Source: Paramoeba atlantica (Eukaryota; Discosea). Taken from it: 64,000 nucleotides of DNA. The position numbers were made by a program, and so were the translations under genes. Positions 47,242-56,692 of the stretch are shown here, piece after piece; within the stretch, counting starts at the first letter, position 1, and each line of letters opens with the position of its first letter. The stretch lies in NCBI GenBank assembly GCA_977017575.1, contig CDRNVI010000037.1, positions 1-64,000 of the forward strand. Reading direction: 5' to 3'. The notes under the pieces were generated by a model. The model was not told the origin of the DNA and searched no databases. It saw nothing but the letters and a program-made list of their open reading frames with translations.

Positions 47242-48873
47242 GCACACCCCCTTTCATCAATAATGACCATTGAAACAAGATTTTCAGCTCGGGCTGTGAA
47301 AATTACTCAAAAATTATCGAAAACAAATCATACTATCTTTTTGACGCGGGAGTTTTCCCGTGATCTCTTTAATCTTGTCTTGTTTTCCCCTTCGTAGACA
47401 AAGTATCATACACAGATGTAAGCTTATTTCAGCTCTTCCCTTATTGCGTTCATAAATTGTCGCTGTGGTAGCTGTTTTGTCAAAAAGCGGTAATCGCGTT
47501 GTGTAAGTGCACGTAAGCTCGGTTTCGCAAATTGCTTCCCACTACCGATTCCGCGTATGGCTCAGGCCCTCTCACGCGGGCCCTCGCCATGCCCCACTCC
47601 GGCTTCGTAAATTGTTTCCCACTAACGACTCCTTTTTGGCAAAACGGACAGTGGGTTCGAACCAGCAACCAACGCACATTCTAATGTGTGGTATGTGCCA
47701 CTGGACCAATCCGGCCAGACATCGTGGACCCATGCTTCTCGGCTCCTCCCTACGTAGCCGTACGAAAATACCGTTAGTGGGAATCGAACCCAACCACCTT
47801 AGATATACATGTAGAGTCACTGGGCCTAACGACTAGGCTAATAACACCGTAAAGAAAGAAGCAGAGGTTGTAAATAAATCTGGTTGTAATTAAATCTCAG
47901 AAAAAAAAATCATTATCATTATTGTTAGAGAGTGTGTATTGCATCATCCATCAATCTTGAATGCGAACATTTGTACTTTGATATACACAGGGCGAAAACC
48001 TGTAGAGATACTGGGCTCAGCAGAGGTTGACGCAAAGGGCGCTCCCTGCTGAACCTGTCGCCTTCCTCTGCTACACCGAGAAAAGTACGGAATGTCCGCC
48101 GAGGGGGAACGAAAAGAACGGCTTCATCGGGTTAAGATGTCCCGATACGGGAAGAGAGCGTAGTCCTGCCATACGAATTCGTAGGACGCGGATGGTACTC
48201 CCATCGTACATGCTACAAATGACTTACATGGTTCATGATACAACATGGTCAAGGCCATGGATACATGCTGGCAAATGGAATGCCACGGTTCATGATGCAT
48301 CATGGTCATCGGGGTCCCACCGAGTTCGCCTCGGCTGGTGAGCAAGGGAGGTGTCATAGAGCATCCTCTGCACGCATAGTGCGTAGAATACGCATACGAC
48401 GTGTTCGCTAGCCGTGTGGGAATGAGACAAGGGAAGCGCACACCTACTTTATGATAAGAGGGACAGTTTCGATTCCAGCACCGTCCGGAAACGGGCACGT
48501 AAAAGTGTTCCCGTTTCTGGGAGAGAAAAGACGATCTAGAAAAATGTATCAACATGGTACAGAAACTGTATCCTTGAGTATTCACGGGGATACTTTCTCA
48601 AAATTACTTTACTGCACTGTACCCTCAGAATAGTGTAACTCAGAGTCTCTGAGTTTCATAGTGCACAGTTCTTCTACGCTACGTATTACACTGACCCCTC
48701 TTAATAGTACGATGAGTAACCCCTATTTGAAAGTTCTTTTTCATCATCGACTCTTTTTTTGAGCCGCAAGTATTGCTGTGTAAGTCCGCCGGGTCACCAA
48801 AACTGACAGTGTCCGCATTTTGCCTCCCCACTTTCCCTCTGTATAGAGCGGCGGGTTTACCAAACGGCGCTAT
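47242..48873. other. Long intergenic tract with tRNA-like sequences
   Basis: 1.6 kb without a supported gene. It includes an imperfect direct repeat TTCG(C/T)AAATTG(C/T)TTCCCACTA (about 47524 and 47604, period about 80), two tRNA-like segments on the - strand, and an unassigned stretch (48000-48600) with several repeats of CATGGTTCATGATACAACATGG type. Confidence 0.5.
47640..47852 (-). repeat. Two tRNA-like segments (SINE or decayed tRNAs)
   Basis: On the - strand, 47852-47772 reads TTAGCCTAGTCGTTAGGC (A-box and closed D-arm) and GGGTTCGATTCCC (B-box). 47720-47640 reads GGATTGGTCCAGTGGCAC and GCTGGTTCGAACCC. Neither has a clean anticodon stem or acceptor pairing, and the D-to-T spacing is too long in the first. 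Most consistent with tRNA-derived SINE sequence or tRNA pseudogenes. Confidence 0.4.
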
Positions 48874-49533
48874 ATGAGAAAGTATACATTTTCTACGAAA
48901 TATCTTTTTTACATTTTATCAAGAGTTCAAAATACCGACGCGATGTACGTGACATTGAATTTTGCAACTGAAGACTCCAGTTCAAAGCCTAGTAAAGTAC
49001 GAGGTACGGCCCTACCGCAAGAATACGAACTTGAAGCTTTTACTAGAAATATGGCACCTCATCATGTAACGTGGAACACCCACATCCCCGCATGTCAGTG
49101 GAAAGGAGTAAAATGCGACGATGACACAGAAAGTATAGTGACGCATATATCATGGATTTATTATTCGCTAGTAGGTAACCCTCGATGGGAGCACATGCCA
49201 ATAACCCTGACAGCGATCTCTCTTCTAGCGAATCAACTTCAAGGATTGGTCTGTCTTCACCAGCTGCCTCTAGTGATGGCAAACTATAGTGTTTCATACA
49301 ACTTATTTAATGGACCACTCGACTTTTCCCAACTTCCATCTTCTCTCTATCGATTACAACTTGAGAATAATCAATTCTCGGGAAATATTGACCTTTCTTG
49401 TTTGCCGTTTGATCTTGTATCGCTGGGCTTAGCAGGCAATCCTATGCTTGTTGGAACAGTTCGAAAAAATAGTTTCCCCAAGAATTTGATGTACTTTACT
49501 TACAGTGAAACTAACATAACGGTAATAGCATAG
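48874..49533 (+). CDS. LRR family protein, member 7
   Basis: 219 residues. Hydrophobic start (KYLFYILSRV) followed by SSKPSKVRGTALPQEYELEA and TWNTHIPACQWKGVKCDD with both cysteines. About five LRRs (MPITLTAISLLANQLQGLV, LPLVMANYSVSYNLFNGPL, LPSSLYRLQLENNQFSGNI, LPFDLVSLGLAGNPMLVGTV). The C-terminal cap ends YSETNITVIA, the family's GT.I.V equivalent. Upstream ATGs at residues 1 and 24 are both possible starts. Confidence 0.85.
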   Translation: MRKYTFSTKYLFYILSRVQNTDAMYVTLNFATEDSSSKPSKVRGTALPQEYELEAFTRNMAPHHVTWNTHIPACQWKGVKCDDDTESIVTHISWIYYSLVGNPRWEHMPITLTAISLLANQLQGLVCLHQLPLVMANYSVSYNLFNGPLDFSQLPSSLYRLQLENNQFSGNIDLSCLPFDLVSLGLAGNPMLVGTVRKNSFPKNLMYFTYSETNITVIA

Positions 49534-50186
49534 TCTAAAGATTTCAAAAACTGAAACAATAATCTTGTTAAAGTTTTCTTACTTCTGAAGAGAAAGGCCG
49601 AGTTCCGGAATTTTAAGTCGCTACTTCGAACTTCCTTCGAGAATTTTGCTTCATCCGAAGTTTCTCTCCGAGGACACCAAGCTGTGAACAGAAGACATAA
49701 AGCTGTGAGCTCACAAGCACTCTCAAGGACCACACAGCAACGAGTATGTATATGATAAATATTTTATTAAATATACGAGTATGAATATAACCACATAGCG
49801 ACGAGTATAAATATGATAAGTTATGATAAAAAAGCCAAAGTAGTTTTAAAAATATTCTTTTTACTTCAATGTTCAAATCAGTTGACCCCAATAAATATTG
49901 GTCCGACTTTTTTTCGAACTCGAAGGACCAAATTAAAAAAAGACAAATTTTCTGCTCGACCAATACCAAACAAAGGCAGATGTTTCAAAGAAAATGCAGA
50001 AATGAGCAAAAGTGCGGAAATTGATTCAGTTTCAACAAAGTTTATAAGAAAGGGATTCTCTCAATATTTTAGCTTATCGGGGGAAAGGAGGAGTTGACTC
50101 TAAGTTGCTTTTTTAACAGCTGCACAAAAGTTCTTGCAGATTCCTTTGTTATTTTTATCATATTATTATTTTTGTATTATGAATTA
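49534..50186. other. Spacer; no supported gene
   Basis: A Lys-rich frame at 49813-50097 lacks any recognisable domain, and I do not call it. Imperfect direct repeats (GAGTATGTATATGATAAAT and relatives) lie at 49741-49830. An acceptor-like TTCTTGCAG ends at 50139, 47 bases before the next start. Confidence 0.5.
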
Positions 50187-51062
50187 ATGAGTTTTCGAAC
50201 CTTCGTCGAAACGGGATCCTCTTATGTAGAACTTTCGGTGCCTCAACCTTATCGAATACTGAGTGCAGGAGTAACATTACATGGGTACGCCGTGCTGACT
50301 GCATCATATCCACGCAGTACCACTACCTGGGTAGCAAAAACCACACCTCTTCATCGTGATGCACAGATATCACTACAAGTGATTGCTATAAAAGAATCTC
50401 ATTTTTCTTTGTCTACACACGTAGTAGAGAAAAAGGGCAAAGGTAACGTGATGTTGACCCTCCAGGAGGCGTCCGAAAAAGTTTGGCCTTCGACGGGTGA
50501 GGTACAAACCGGAAAAACAGACTCTTCGCCAGGGTTGCATGGCGCAGACATCCAAAGTGCTCATTCAGAATTCACTGAGTCTCCAACTGTTTCATCTTTG
50601 GTTGCACTCTGTGGAGGGTTTCAGATTACCCATTCCTGTGTCACGTCCTCCAGTGCTGTGTTCGACAACGCGAGTCTTACTCCCACGTCTGACTTCACAC
50701 CCATGACCGGGTGGTGTGTCGATGCGGAGCACCCGGAGGCGGAGGTGAATTGTTATCTGCTCGTCGCGGAGGACTGCCCCTCCCACTCTATCAACGTAGG
50801 GGTAACCCCGCGAGGGGTGTGGCGGATACACATCGAGGGTGTCGGGGAGAGCGTGTCGTACTTTGGCTCCTGTAAGGGTCAAAACCCAATTGCCCGCAGC
50901 ACGTTGCTCACCCCACCGAGTGCGTATTCGGTTTCACACCCACGTAAAGCCACGCCGGCGTTGTGGAAGCTACACCGGCAGCCCCCACCTGTAGAAAAAA
51001 TACGTGACATGTCGCTTGCGTACTGTAAAATGACGAAGCGAATGCCTGGGAGGTCCTCGTAG
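50187..51062 (+). CDS. Unrecognised beta-rich protein
   Basis: 291 residues from the first ATG. The composition suggests beta structure in both halves: an N-terminal unit (YVELSVPQPYRILSAGVTLH, ASYPRSTTTWVAKTT) and a C-terminal unit (WCVDAEHPEAEVNCYLLVAE, SINVGVTPRGVWRIHIEGVG). A Ser/Thr-rich linker joins them. Five to seven cysteines in the second half could pair. I do not recognise the family. Base composition rises from A+T-rich to G+C-rich along the gene. No signal peptide from this start. Confidence 0.55.
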   Translation: MSFRTFVETGSSYVELSVPQPYRILSAGVTLHGYAVLTASYPRSTTTWVAKTTPLHRDAQISLQVIAIKESHFSLSTHVVEKKGKGNVMLTLQEASEKVWPSTGEVQTGKTDSSPGLHGADIQSAHSEFTESPTVSSLVALCGGFQITHSCVTSSSAVFDNASLTPTSDFTPMTGWCVDAEHPEAEVNCYLLVAEDCPSHSINVGVTPRGVWRIHIEGVGESVSYFGSCKGQNPIARSTLLTPPSAYSVSHPRKATPALWKLHRQPPPVEKIRDMSLAYCKMTKRMPGRSS

Positions 51063-51384
51063 ACGGCCCCACTAGGACACTTGCTGCGACTTAAAAATTC
51101 ATATAGTACTATCAATGTATACATTAAACTATATTCAGTAGTGCATATGGATCGCTGTACGTTCGTGGAAAGAGGGAAACTTGTAAAAATGTGGCAAAAA
51201 TAGATGTGCATGGGAATAAGAATCTTACTAAATCCTCCAAAAAACTAGAATTTCACATAACTCCATATGTTTAGTCTCATTTGTTTGAACAATGGAACAC
51301 TCACAATGAATAAGCTTCGACGAATGTGCCTGTATTTTTCCTGAGTATCAAGGTTTGTATTTATAAAACGTATCCTTTGTTTGA
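51063..51384. other. Spacer; nothing recognised
   Basis: AT-rich, no gene or repeat seen. Confidence 0.5.
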
Positions 51385-52578
51385 ATGTTTGACGCCTTGT
51401 GGAAAAGGAAAAAAAGAACGCATTCCCCAGATAGAAGTCATGTGGGAGTCCTTTCGGAATATACCAAACCACACTTTGCATTGCCACAATCGCTGAATAC
51501 AAGTGATAGTACTGCAACGCAACCCCTTTGGCAGACTCTGCGTCCGTCAGCACAATCATTCATGTCTGATACTACAGATATTTCACATCATGAGCGACTA
51601 TACCGGCCTTCGGTGGTAAGAAATGGTGTTACACCACCTACGCCTAATATTGCTGGCATTGAAATTGACCCACCGACTCGTGGGAGTTCTCATTCGACGC
51701 AAGCAAGCAACATCCCGATGACACGGGAACAGACTTTTTCGCCATTACATCCTCATCATCGAATTACAGAGAAATCTTCAACCGCTAGACATGAAACAGT
51801 CCCATTTTTCAAAACCACGTATGGAGAAGATTCGAAGACAGCTATGCGCACTTCCTCTGTTTTAGTTGATCGAGCGGACCCCTCGGCCTGTAACTATTGT
51901 ATCGATCCTCCATTAGTGGGTACCGATACTTCTACTATGAATCCTAACCAGGAAGGTGAACAGATAACGCCTATTACGTCAATGGGGGGAGAAATTCTTC
52001 ATGCTTCATACCCAAGAGATCAGGAACCCGAACCATGTCCGTTGACTCCAGTATCACTTTCAGAAAGATACTTTCGATCGAATTTGTATCACAGGACCTC
52101 CCTTCGAAATTCTGTGCGTCAAAACGATGAAATGCCATCTCAGGAAGGATTCCATGATTGCTTTGATGCAGTCGAAGCTCTTCCCACTCCAGATTCTACT
52201 TCTATAGATTCTAGTACTTTAGCCTCTTTAAACCAAGAATTTCACAAGGTTACCTCATCCATACATTCCGCGGTTCAGACAACGTTGAGCGTATATCTTC
52301 CCTATACGGAGGCGCTGGATCACCTGCAGAAAATACTTTTTGATATGCAAAAATCCGACACTGGTCAAGAGTACCTTGCTCACCAGCGTAGTCGCGTTCG
52401 AGAATTACTTCGAGTTGTGGAACACCCCCCATCTGCTAGTACACTACTAACGGCACTACGTACTGCAACAGAGCAGGTTGAGGAGACGTTGCTACAAACA
52501 CAGCAATCGCTTGCACGCCAAAGAGCACTTTGTTTTCAAGAGGCTAATGCCGTGTTTTACGATCAGGACTTGGGATGA
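51385..52578 (+). CDS. Unrecognised protein with C-terminal coiled coil
   Basis: 397 residues. Basic N-terminus (MFDALWKRKKRTHSPDRS). Residues 20-265 are polar, Ser/Thr/Pro-rich and probably disordered. Residues about 275-390 are helical with heptad-like spacing (HKVTSSIHSAVQTTLSVYLP, TALRTATEQVEETLLQTQQS), likely a coiled coil or helical bundle. I find no catalytic motif and no recognisable family. A structural or nuclear-pore-type scaffold protein would fit the layout, but that is speculation. Confidence 0.55.
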   Translation: MFDALWKRKKRTHSPDRSHVGVLSEYTKPHFALPQSLNTSDSTATQPLWQTLRPSAQSFMSDTTDISHHERLYRPSVVRNGVTPPTPNIAGIEIDPPTRGSSHSTQASNIPMTREQTFSPLHPHHRITEKSSTARHETVPFFKTTYGEDSKTAMRTSSVLVDRADPSACNYCIDPPLVGTDTSTMNPNQEGEQITPITSMGGEILHASYPRDQEPEPCPLTPVSLSERYFRSNLYHRTSLRNSVRQNDEMPSQEGFHDCFDAVEALPTPDSTSIDSSTLASLNQEFHKVTSSIHSAVQTTLSVYLPYTEALDHLQKILFDMQKSDTGQEYLAHQRSRVRELLRVVEHPPSASTLLTALRTATEQVEETLLQTQQSLARQRALCFQEANAVFYDQDLG

Positions 52579-52950
52579 CTCTCGGTTAATCGAAACATAA
52601 TATACCGTATCTCATTTTACACCGTAAACGACACCCGATATTGACATCCGACTTGACAACACAACAAATTTACCTTTTTATTGCTGTGGGCATACATACT
52701 GAGTTTCATTTTTTTCTTTTACCATAAGTAATCTCGAAACCATCATCTCAAATTCCATCTTTAGCCATTTTCAATAAATTTTATTAAAACGTTCTTGTTT
52801 CTTCTCCTTCTCACCTCTTTCCAAAAAGAAAAAGGCGCAAAATCAAGGACACCATAATTGTATCCAAAAACCATTTGAGCACAACCTTTTACCCCAATCA
52901 CCCTCCATTTACCCCCTTTACCCCACTTTTTCACACCACCCCCACCCTCC
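52579..52950. other. Spacer with increasingly C-rich 3' end
   Basis: No gene. The last 70 bases become strongly C-rich, merging with the C-rich start of the next LRR gene. Confidence 0.5.
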
Positions 52951-53727
52951 ATGTCCCTCTACCCCTCTCTCCCCCCCACCTCCGCCCTGGACGACCCCCT
53001 CCCCCCTCCCCCCCGCCTCGGCAAGATCCGCGGCGCCGCCCTCCCCCCGGAGTTCGACCTCGCCCACTTCACCCACGCCCTCACCAACCCCCACCCCAGC
53101 TGGACCACCCACACCCCCGCCTGCGACTGGGCCGGGGTCAAGTGCACCGAGGCCCGCGTCCTCTACTGGATCTGCTGGGAGCGCCGCGCCCTCCGCGGCC
53201 CCCTCCGATGGTCCCACCTCCCCGCCCCCACCCAGCGTCTCGACCTCGATGTCAACCGCCTGCACGGCCCCCTCGACACCGCAGCCCTCCCCGCCCCCCT
53301 CCAGGCCTTCAGCACCCACGAGAACCAACTCACCGGGGCACTCGCCCTCGAGGCCCTCCCCCCCGCGGTCACGGAGGTCTACCTCTCGGTGAACGGCTTC
53401 ACCCACGGGGTCGACCTCACGCGGCTGCCGGGAGGGCTCCAGCGGCTCTACCTCTGGGGGAACCGACTCACCGGGACCCCGGCGCTCGGGGCGCTCCCGT
53501 GGGGGCTGCAGGAGCTGCTGCTGAACGACAACGCGTTCAGCGGGTGGCTCGGGGCGCTGGGGCGGGCGGGGGGGCTGCGGGAGGGGCTGTGGGGGCTGGA
53601 CGTGAGTCGGAACCCCGGGCTGCGGGGGGAGGTGGTGGTGGGGAGCTGGCCGCGGTCGCTGCGGAGGTGTGAGTGGGGGGGGACGGGGATGGTGGTGGGG
53701 CAGAAGGAGGAGGAGGGGGGAGGGTAG
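52951..53727 (+). CDS. LRR family protein, member 8 (extremely G+C-rich)
   Basis: 258 residues. Signature PPRLGKIRGAALPPEFDLAH, then PSWTTHTPACDWAGVKCTE with both cysteines. About six LRRs (LPAPLQAFSTHENQLTGAL, LPPAVTEVYLSVNGFTHGV, LPGGLQRLYLWGNRLTGTP, LPWGLQELLLNDNAFSGWL) and a cap (DVSRNPGLRGEVVV ... GGTGMVVGQ). Clearly a sibling of the neighbouring A+T-rich members, yet C-dominated in the first half and G-dominated in the second. No signal peptide. Confidence 0.87.
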   Translation: MSLYPSLPPTSALDDPLPPPPRLGKIRGAALPPEFDLAHFTHALTNPHPSWTTHTPACDWAGVKCTEARVLYWICWERRALRGPLRWSHLPAPTQRLDLDVNRLHGPLDTAALPAPLQAFSTHENQLTGALALEALPPAVTEVYLSVNGFTHGVDLTRLPGGLQRLYLWGNRLTGTPALGALPWGLQELLLNDNAFSGWLGALGRAGGLREGLWGLDVSRNPGLRGEVVVGSWPRSLRRCEWGGTGMVVGQKEEEGGG

Positions 53728-54029
53728 GGGGGGGGGTAGGATTGTAGTTAAAAAAAAACAAGGTGGAGAGGAGGGAGAGGGGTAGATGTGTGCGACACGG
53801 GGGGGGGGGGTAGATGTAGTGTTTTGTGTAGGTAGTAAGTATTTAGCTTTTTCTCATGCTTTAATAGAGGATGGTAAATCGAACACGTGTAGATACTCGA
53901 AAACGACGGTTCACACGTTTCTAATATTTTCAAAAAGAGTTCAGCTTCGCGTGCGGTTGCTCGTTTCTATAGAGTTAGCATTATACAAAAGACTGATTCA
54001 GAAAGAGATCATATCTTCTCCATTTCAAC
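53728..54029. other. Spacer before tandem LRR pair
   Basis: A short G-run region, then AT-rich sequence. The last 45 bases (AAGACTGATTCAGAAAGAGA and on) belong to the duplicated unit and recur before 55236. Confidence 0.6.
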
Positions 54030-54920
54030 ATGTTTCGGCTAGCGAGACTCGACGATGCCCAAGAGCCTCCGTTAAAAAGGCGTCGCAGTTCCAGCCCTAC
54101 GCCCGATTCCTTTTCGTCGTTGCAACCGACAGGAGTGCAAGCCCGAAAATCCTATGGTGCTAAAGTACGTGGCACAGTGATGCCACAAGAATATGAGCTT
54201 GAAAAACTCTTGGAGAGGATCACTTCGAGGTATGATTCATGGAACGTTTCAAATCACGCGTGTGACTGGTCAGGTATGAAATGTAACGAAGAAAGGGAAG
54301 TTACCGTAATCGATTGGACGTGCTGTGGGATAAGAGGTCCTCTAAATTGGGCGCACCTTCCTTCAACTCTTAAAGAGATGTATGCATGCGGTGATGAAAT
54401 ACAAGGAGACCTTCCACTCGAAGATTTTCCAAACCATCTGGAGGTTCTTTCGCTTTTCGATAATTATCTGCGCGGAGAGCTAGATTTCAGCCAGCTACCA
54501 AAGACAATGAAACAGCTGTTTCTAAATCGCAACGATTTTGAGGGTCATGTAGACTTGACGTGCTTACCTACGACTTTGCTATACTTAGAGCTCCAACAGA
54601 ACACTTTATGTGGAGAGGTACGATTGGATAAATTGCCAGAGGGGTTACAAGGTCTTAATCTCGGAGAAAACGAATTTTCTGGGACACTTGACCTCGAACA
54701 CTTGCCAACCACATTAGAAGAGCTCCGTCTTGACCATAACGAATTTGAGGGAACCGTGGACTTGAGTGAACTGCCGGACACATTGTCGAAATTAGACCTT
54801 TCAGGAAATACTGATTTAACAGGATATGGTTATGGTCCCCGTCTGCCCCGACGTCTGGGTCGTAAATCTTTTTCTACACGTGGCACAAAAATTGAGGTAC
54901 AGGGTATGAGAAGATATTAA
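54030..54920 (+). CDS. LRR family protein, member 9 (tandem copy A)
   Basis: 296 residues. N-terminus MFRLARLDDAQEPPLKRRRS is NLS-like, not secretory. Signature SYGAKVRGTVMPQEYELEKL, then DSWNVSNHACDWSGMKCNE. Seven LRRs (FPNHLEVLSLFDNYLRGEL, LPKTMKQLFLNRNDFEGHV, LPTTLLYLELQQNTLCGEV, LPTTLEELRLDHNEFEGTV) and a cap ending STRGTKIEVQGMRRY. The partner at 55236 has the same length. About 12 residues differ, nearly all before the third LRR. Confidence 0.9.
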   Translation: MFRLARLDDAQEPPLKRRRSSSPTPDSFSSLQPTGVQARKSYGAKVRGTVMPQEYELEKLLERITSRYDSWNVSNHACDWSGMKCNEEREVTVIDWTCCGIRGPLNWAHLPSTLKEMYACGDEIQGDLPLEDFPNHLEVLSLFDNYLRGELDFSQLPKTMKQLFLNRNDFEGHVDLTCLPTTLLYLELQQNTLCGEVRLDKLPEGLQGLNLGENEFSGTLDLEHLPTTLEELRLDHNEFEGTVDLSELPDTLSKLDLSGNTDLTGYGYGPRLPRRLGRKSFSTRGTKIEVQGMRRY

Positions 54921-55235
54921 TAGTTAAAGGCTACTGTAGTTCCGCATACAAGGTCGGCGTATACGACTCATGCGCAGCGAAATTTATATTTAAAGAGAAA
55001 AATGTAGAATACTTCGTGTGTGTATAGAGCGAAATTCATACGAATTGTATCTGCAGGTACCTGCATCGAACACTCAACAAGGATGAATTTTTGGGTCTGC
55101 TATGATCAGAGGGAGCTCGTTGTCACTTGAGTTTCTTAGGTTTGTTTTCTTAGTCGTGTTGGGTTGTTTGTTTCCATGCCTTTTGAGTAACACAAAGACT
55201 GATTGAAACAGAAATCATATTTTCTCTATTTCAAC
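54921..55235. other. Spacer of the duplicated unit
   Basis: The first 150 bases recur after copy B (56127-56275). The last 45 bases recur before copy A. The duplicated unit is therefore about 1206 bases long. Confidence 0.75.
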
Positions 55236-56126
55236 ATGTCTCGGCTAGCGAGACTCGACGATGCCCAAGAGCCTCCGTTAAAAAGACGTCGGAGTTCCAG
55301 CCCTACGCCCGATTCCTTTTCGTCGTTGCAACCGACTGGAGTGCAAGCCCGAAAATCCTATGGTGCTAAAGTACGTGGCACAGTGATGCCACAAGAATAT
55401 GAGCTTGAAAAACTCTTGGAGAGGATCACTTCGAGGAGTGATTCATGGAACGTTTCAAATCACGCGTGTGATTGGTCAGGTATGACATGTAACGAAGAAA
55501 GGGAAGTTACCGTAATCGATTGGACGTGCTGTGGGCTAGGAGGTCCTCTAAATTGGGCGCACCTTCCTTCAACTCTTAAAGAGATGTATGCATGCGGTGA
55601 TGACATAGAAGGAGACCTTCCACTCGAAGAACTTCCAAACCGCCTGGAGGTTCTTTCGCTTTTCGATAATTATCTGCGCGGAGAGCTAGATTTCAGCCAG
55701 CTACCAAAGACAATGAAACAGCTGTTTTTAAATCGCAACGAATTTGAGGGTCATGTAGACTTGACGTGCTTGCCTACGACTTTGCTATACTTAGAGCTCC
55801 AACAGAACACTTTATGTGGAGAGGTACGATTGGACAAATTGCCAGAGGGGTTACAAGGTCTTAATCTCGGAGAAAACGAATTTTCTGGGACACTTGACCT
55901 CGAACACTTGCCAACCACATTAGAAGAGCTCCGTCTTGACCATAACGAATTTGAGGGAACCGTGGACTTGAGTGAACTGCCGGACACATTGTCGAAATTA
56001 GACCTTTCAGGAAATACTGATTTAACAGGATATGGTTATGGTCCCCGTCTGCCCCGACGTCTGGGTCGTAAATCTTTTTCTACACGTGGCACAAAAATTG
56101 AAATACAGGGTATGAGAAGATATTAA
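55236..56126 (+). CDS. LRR family protein, member 10 (tandem copy B)
   Basis: 296 residues, starting at ATG 55236 by alignment with copy A. The offset between copies is 1206 bases. Replacements relative to copy A: F2S, Y/S before DSWN, K/T in GM(K/T)CN, IR/LG, E/D, Q/E, DF/EL, H/R, D/E in N(D/E)FEG, and V/I near the end. From the third LRR to the cap the DNA differs by only a few, mostly silent, bases. NLS-like KRRR is retained. Confidence 0.9.
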   Translation: MSRLARLDDAQEPPLKRRRSSSPTPDSFSSLQPTGVQARKSYGAKVRGTVMPQEYELEKLLERITSRSDSWNVSNHACDWSGMTCNEEREVTVIDWTCCGLGGPLNWAHLPSTLKEMYACGDDIEGDLPLEELPNRLEVLSLFDNYLRGELDFSQLPKTMKQLFLNRNEFEGHVDLTCLPTTLLYLELQQNTLCGEVRLDKLPEGLQGLNLGENEFSGTLDLEHLPTTLEELRLDHNEFEGTVDLSELPDTLSKLDLSGNTDLTGYGYGPRLPRRLGRKSFSTRGTKIEIQGMRRY

Positions 56127-56692
56127 TAGTTAAAGGTTACTGTAGTTCCGCATACAAGGTCGGCGTATACGACTCATGTGCAGCGAAATTTATATCTAAA
56201 GTGAAAAATGTAGAATACTTCGTGTGTGTATAGAGCGAAATTCATACGAATTGTATCTGCAGGTCCCTCCCTGCATCGAATAATCAACAAGGATCTGTCC
56301 TTGCTGCTGTTTGTGTACTACTTCTGTGTATTGAAATTTCTATGTCAAGGAAAGTAATCATTACGAAAATAAATGTTTATATCGGAGTGGCTGGGTACTG
56401 CTTCTTGACAGTGATTTTGAAGTTTTGTTGAAATGTTGCACTAAAGGGGTATTGTAATTGTGTTTCGGACGTAAATCTAGATTGGGGTTATTTTGACACC
56501 GCAATCTATTTTCATATTGATATGCAGAAGAGAAGATGACGTAATATAAGTAAACCACGATTCCTGATCACGGGTTTACGACATGTATATTAGGTCGTAT
56601 CATGTTCATCACTGATAACACGGTCACTTGTAATAACACAACATTCACTTTGTTGAAATTAGAAGCTCTAAGAATGCTCACTTCGCCTTGAG
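56127..56692. other. Spacer after tandem LRR pair
   Basis: The first 150 bases are the downstream part of the duplicated unit. The rest is AT-rich with no gene. Confidence 0.6.

Noticed and set aside
49813-50097. 94-residue Lys-rich frame
   Set aside because: No domain, and it overlaps a likely leader of the next gene; not supported.
52875-53672. 265-residue Pro/Arg-rich + strand frame overlapping LRR member 8
   Set aside because: Alternate frame of G+C-rich DNA; the overlapping frame has all LRR family motifs.
26676-56235. Recurring TGTATAGAGC text in intergenic DNA (about 26673, 48840, 55022, 56228)
   Set aside because: Two copies are explained by the tandem LRR duplication; the rest are too few and too short to claim a signal.
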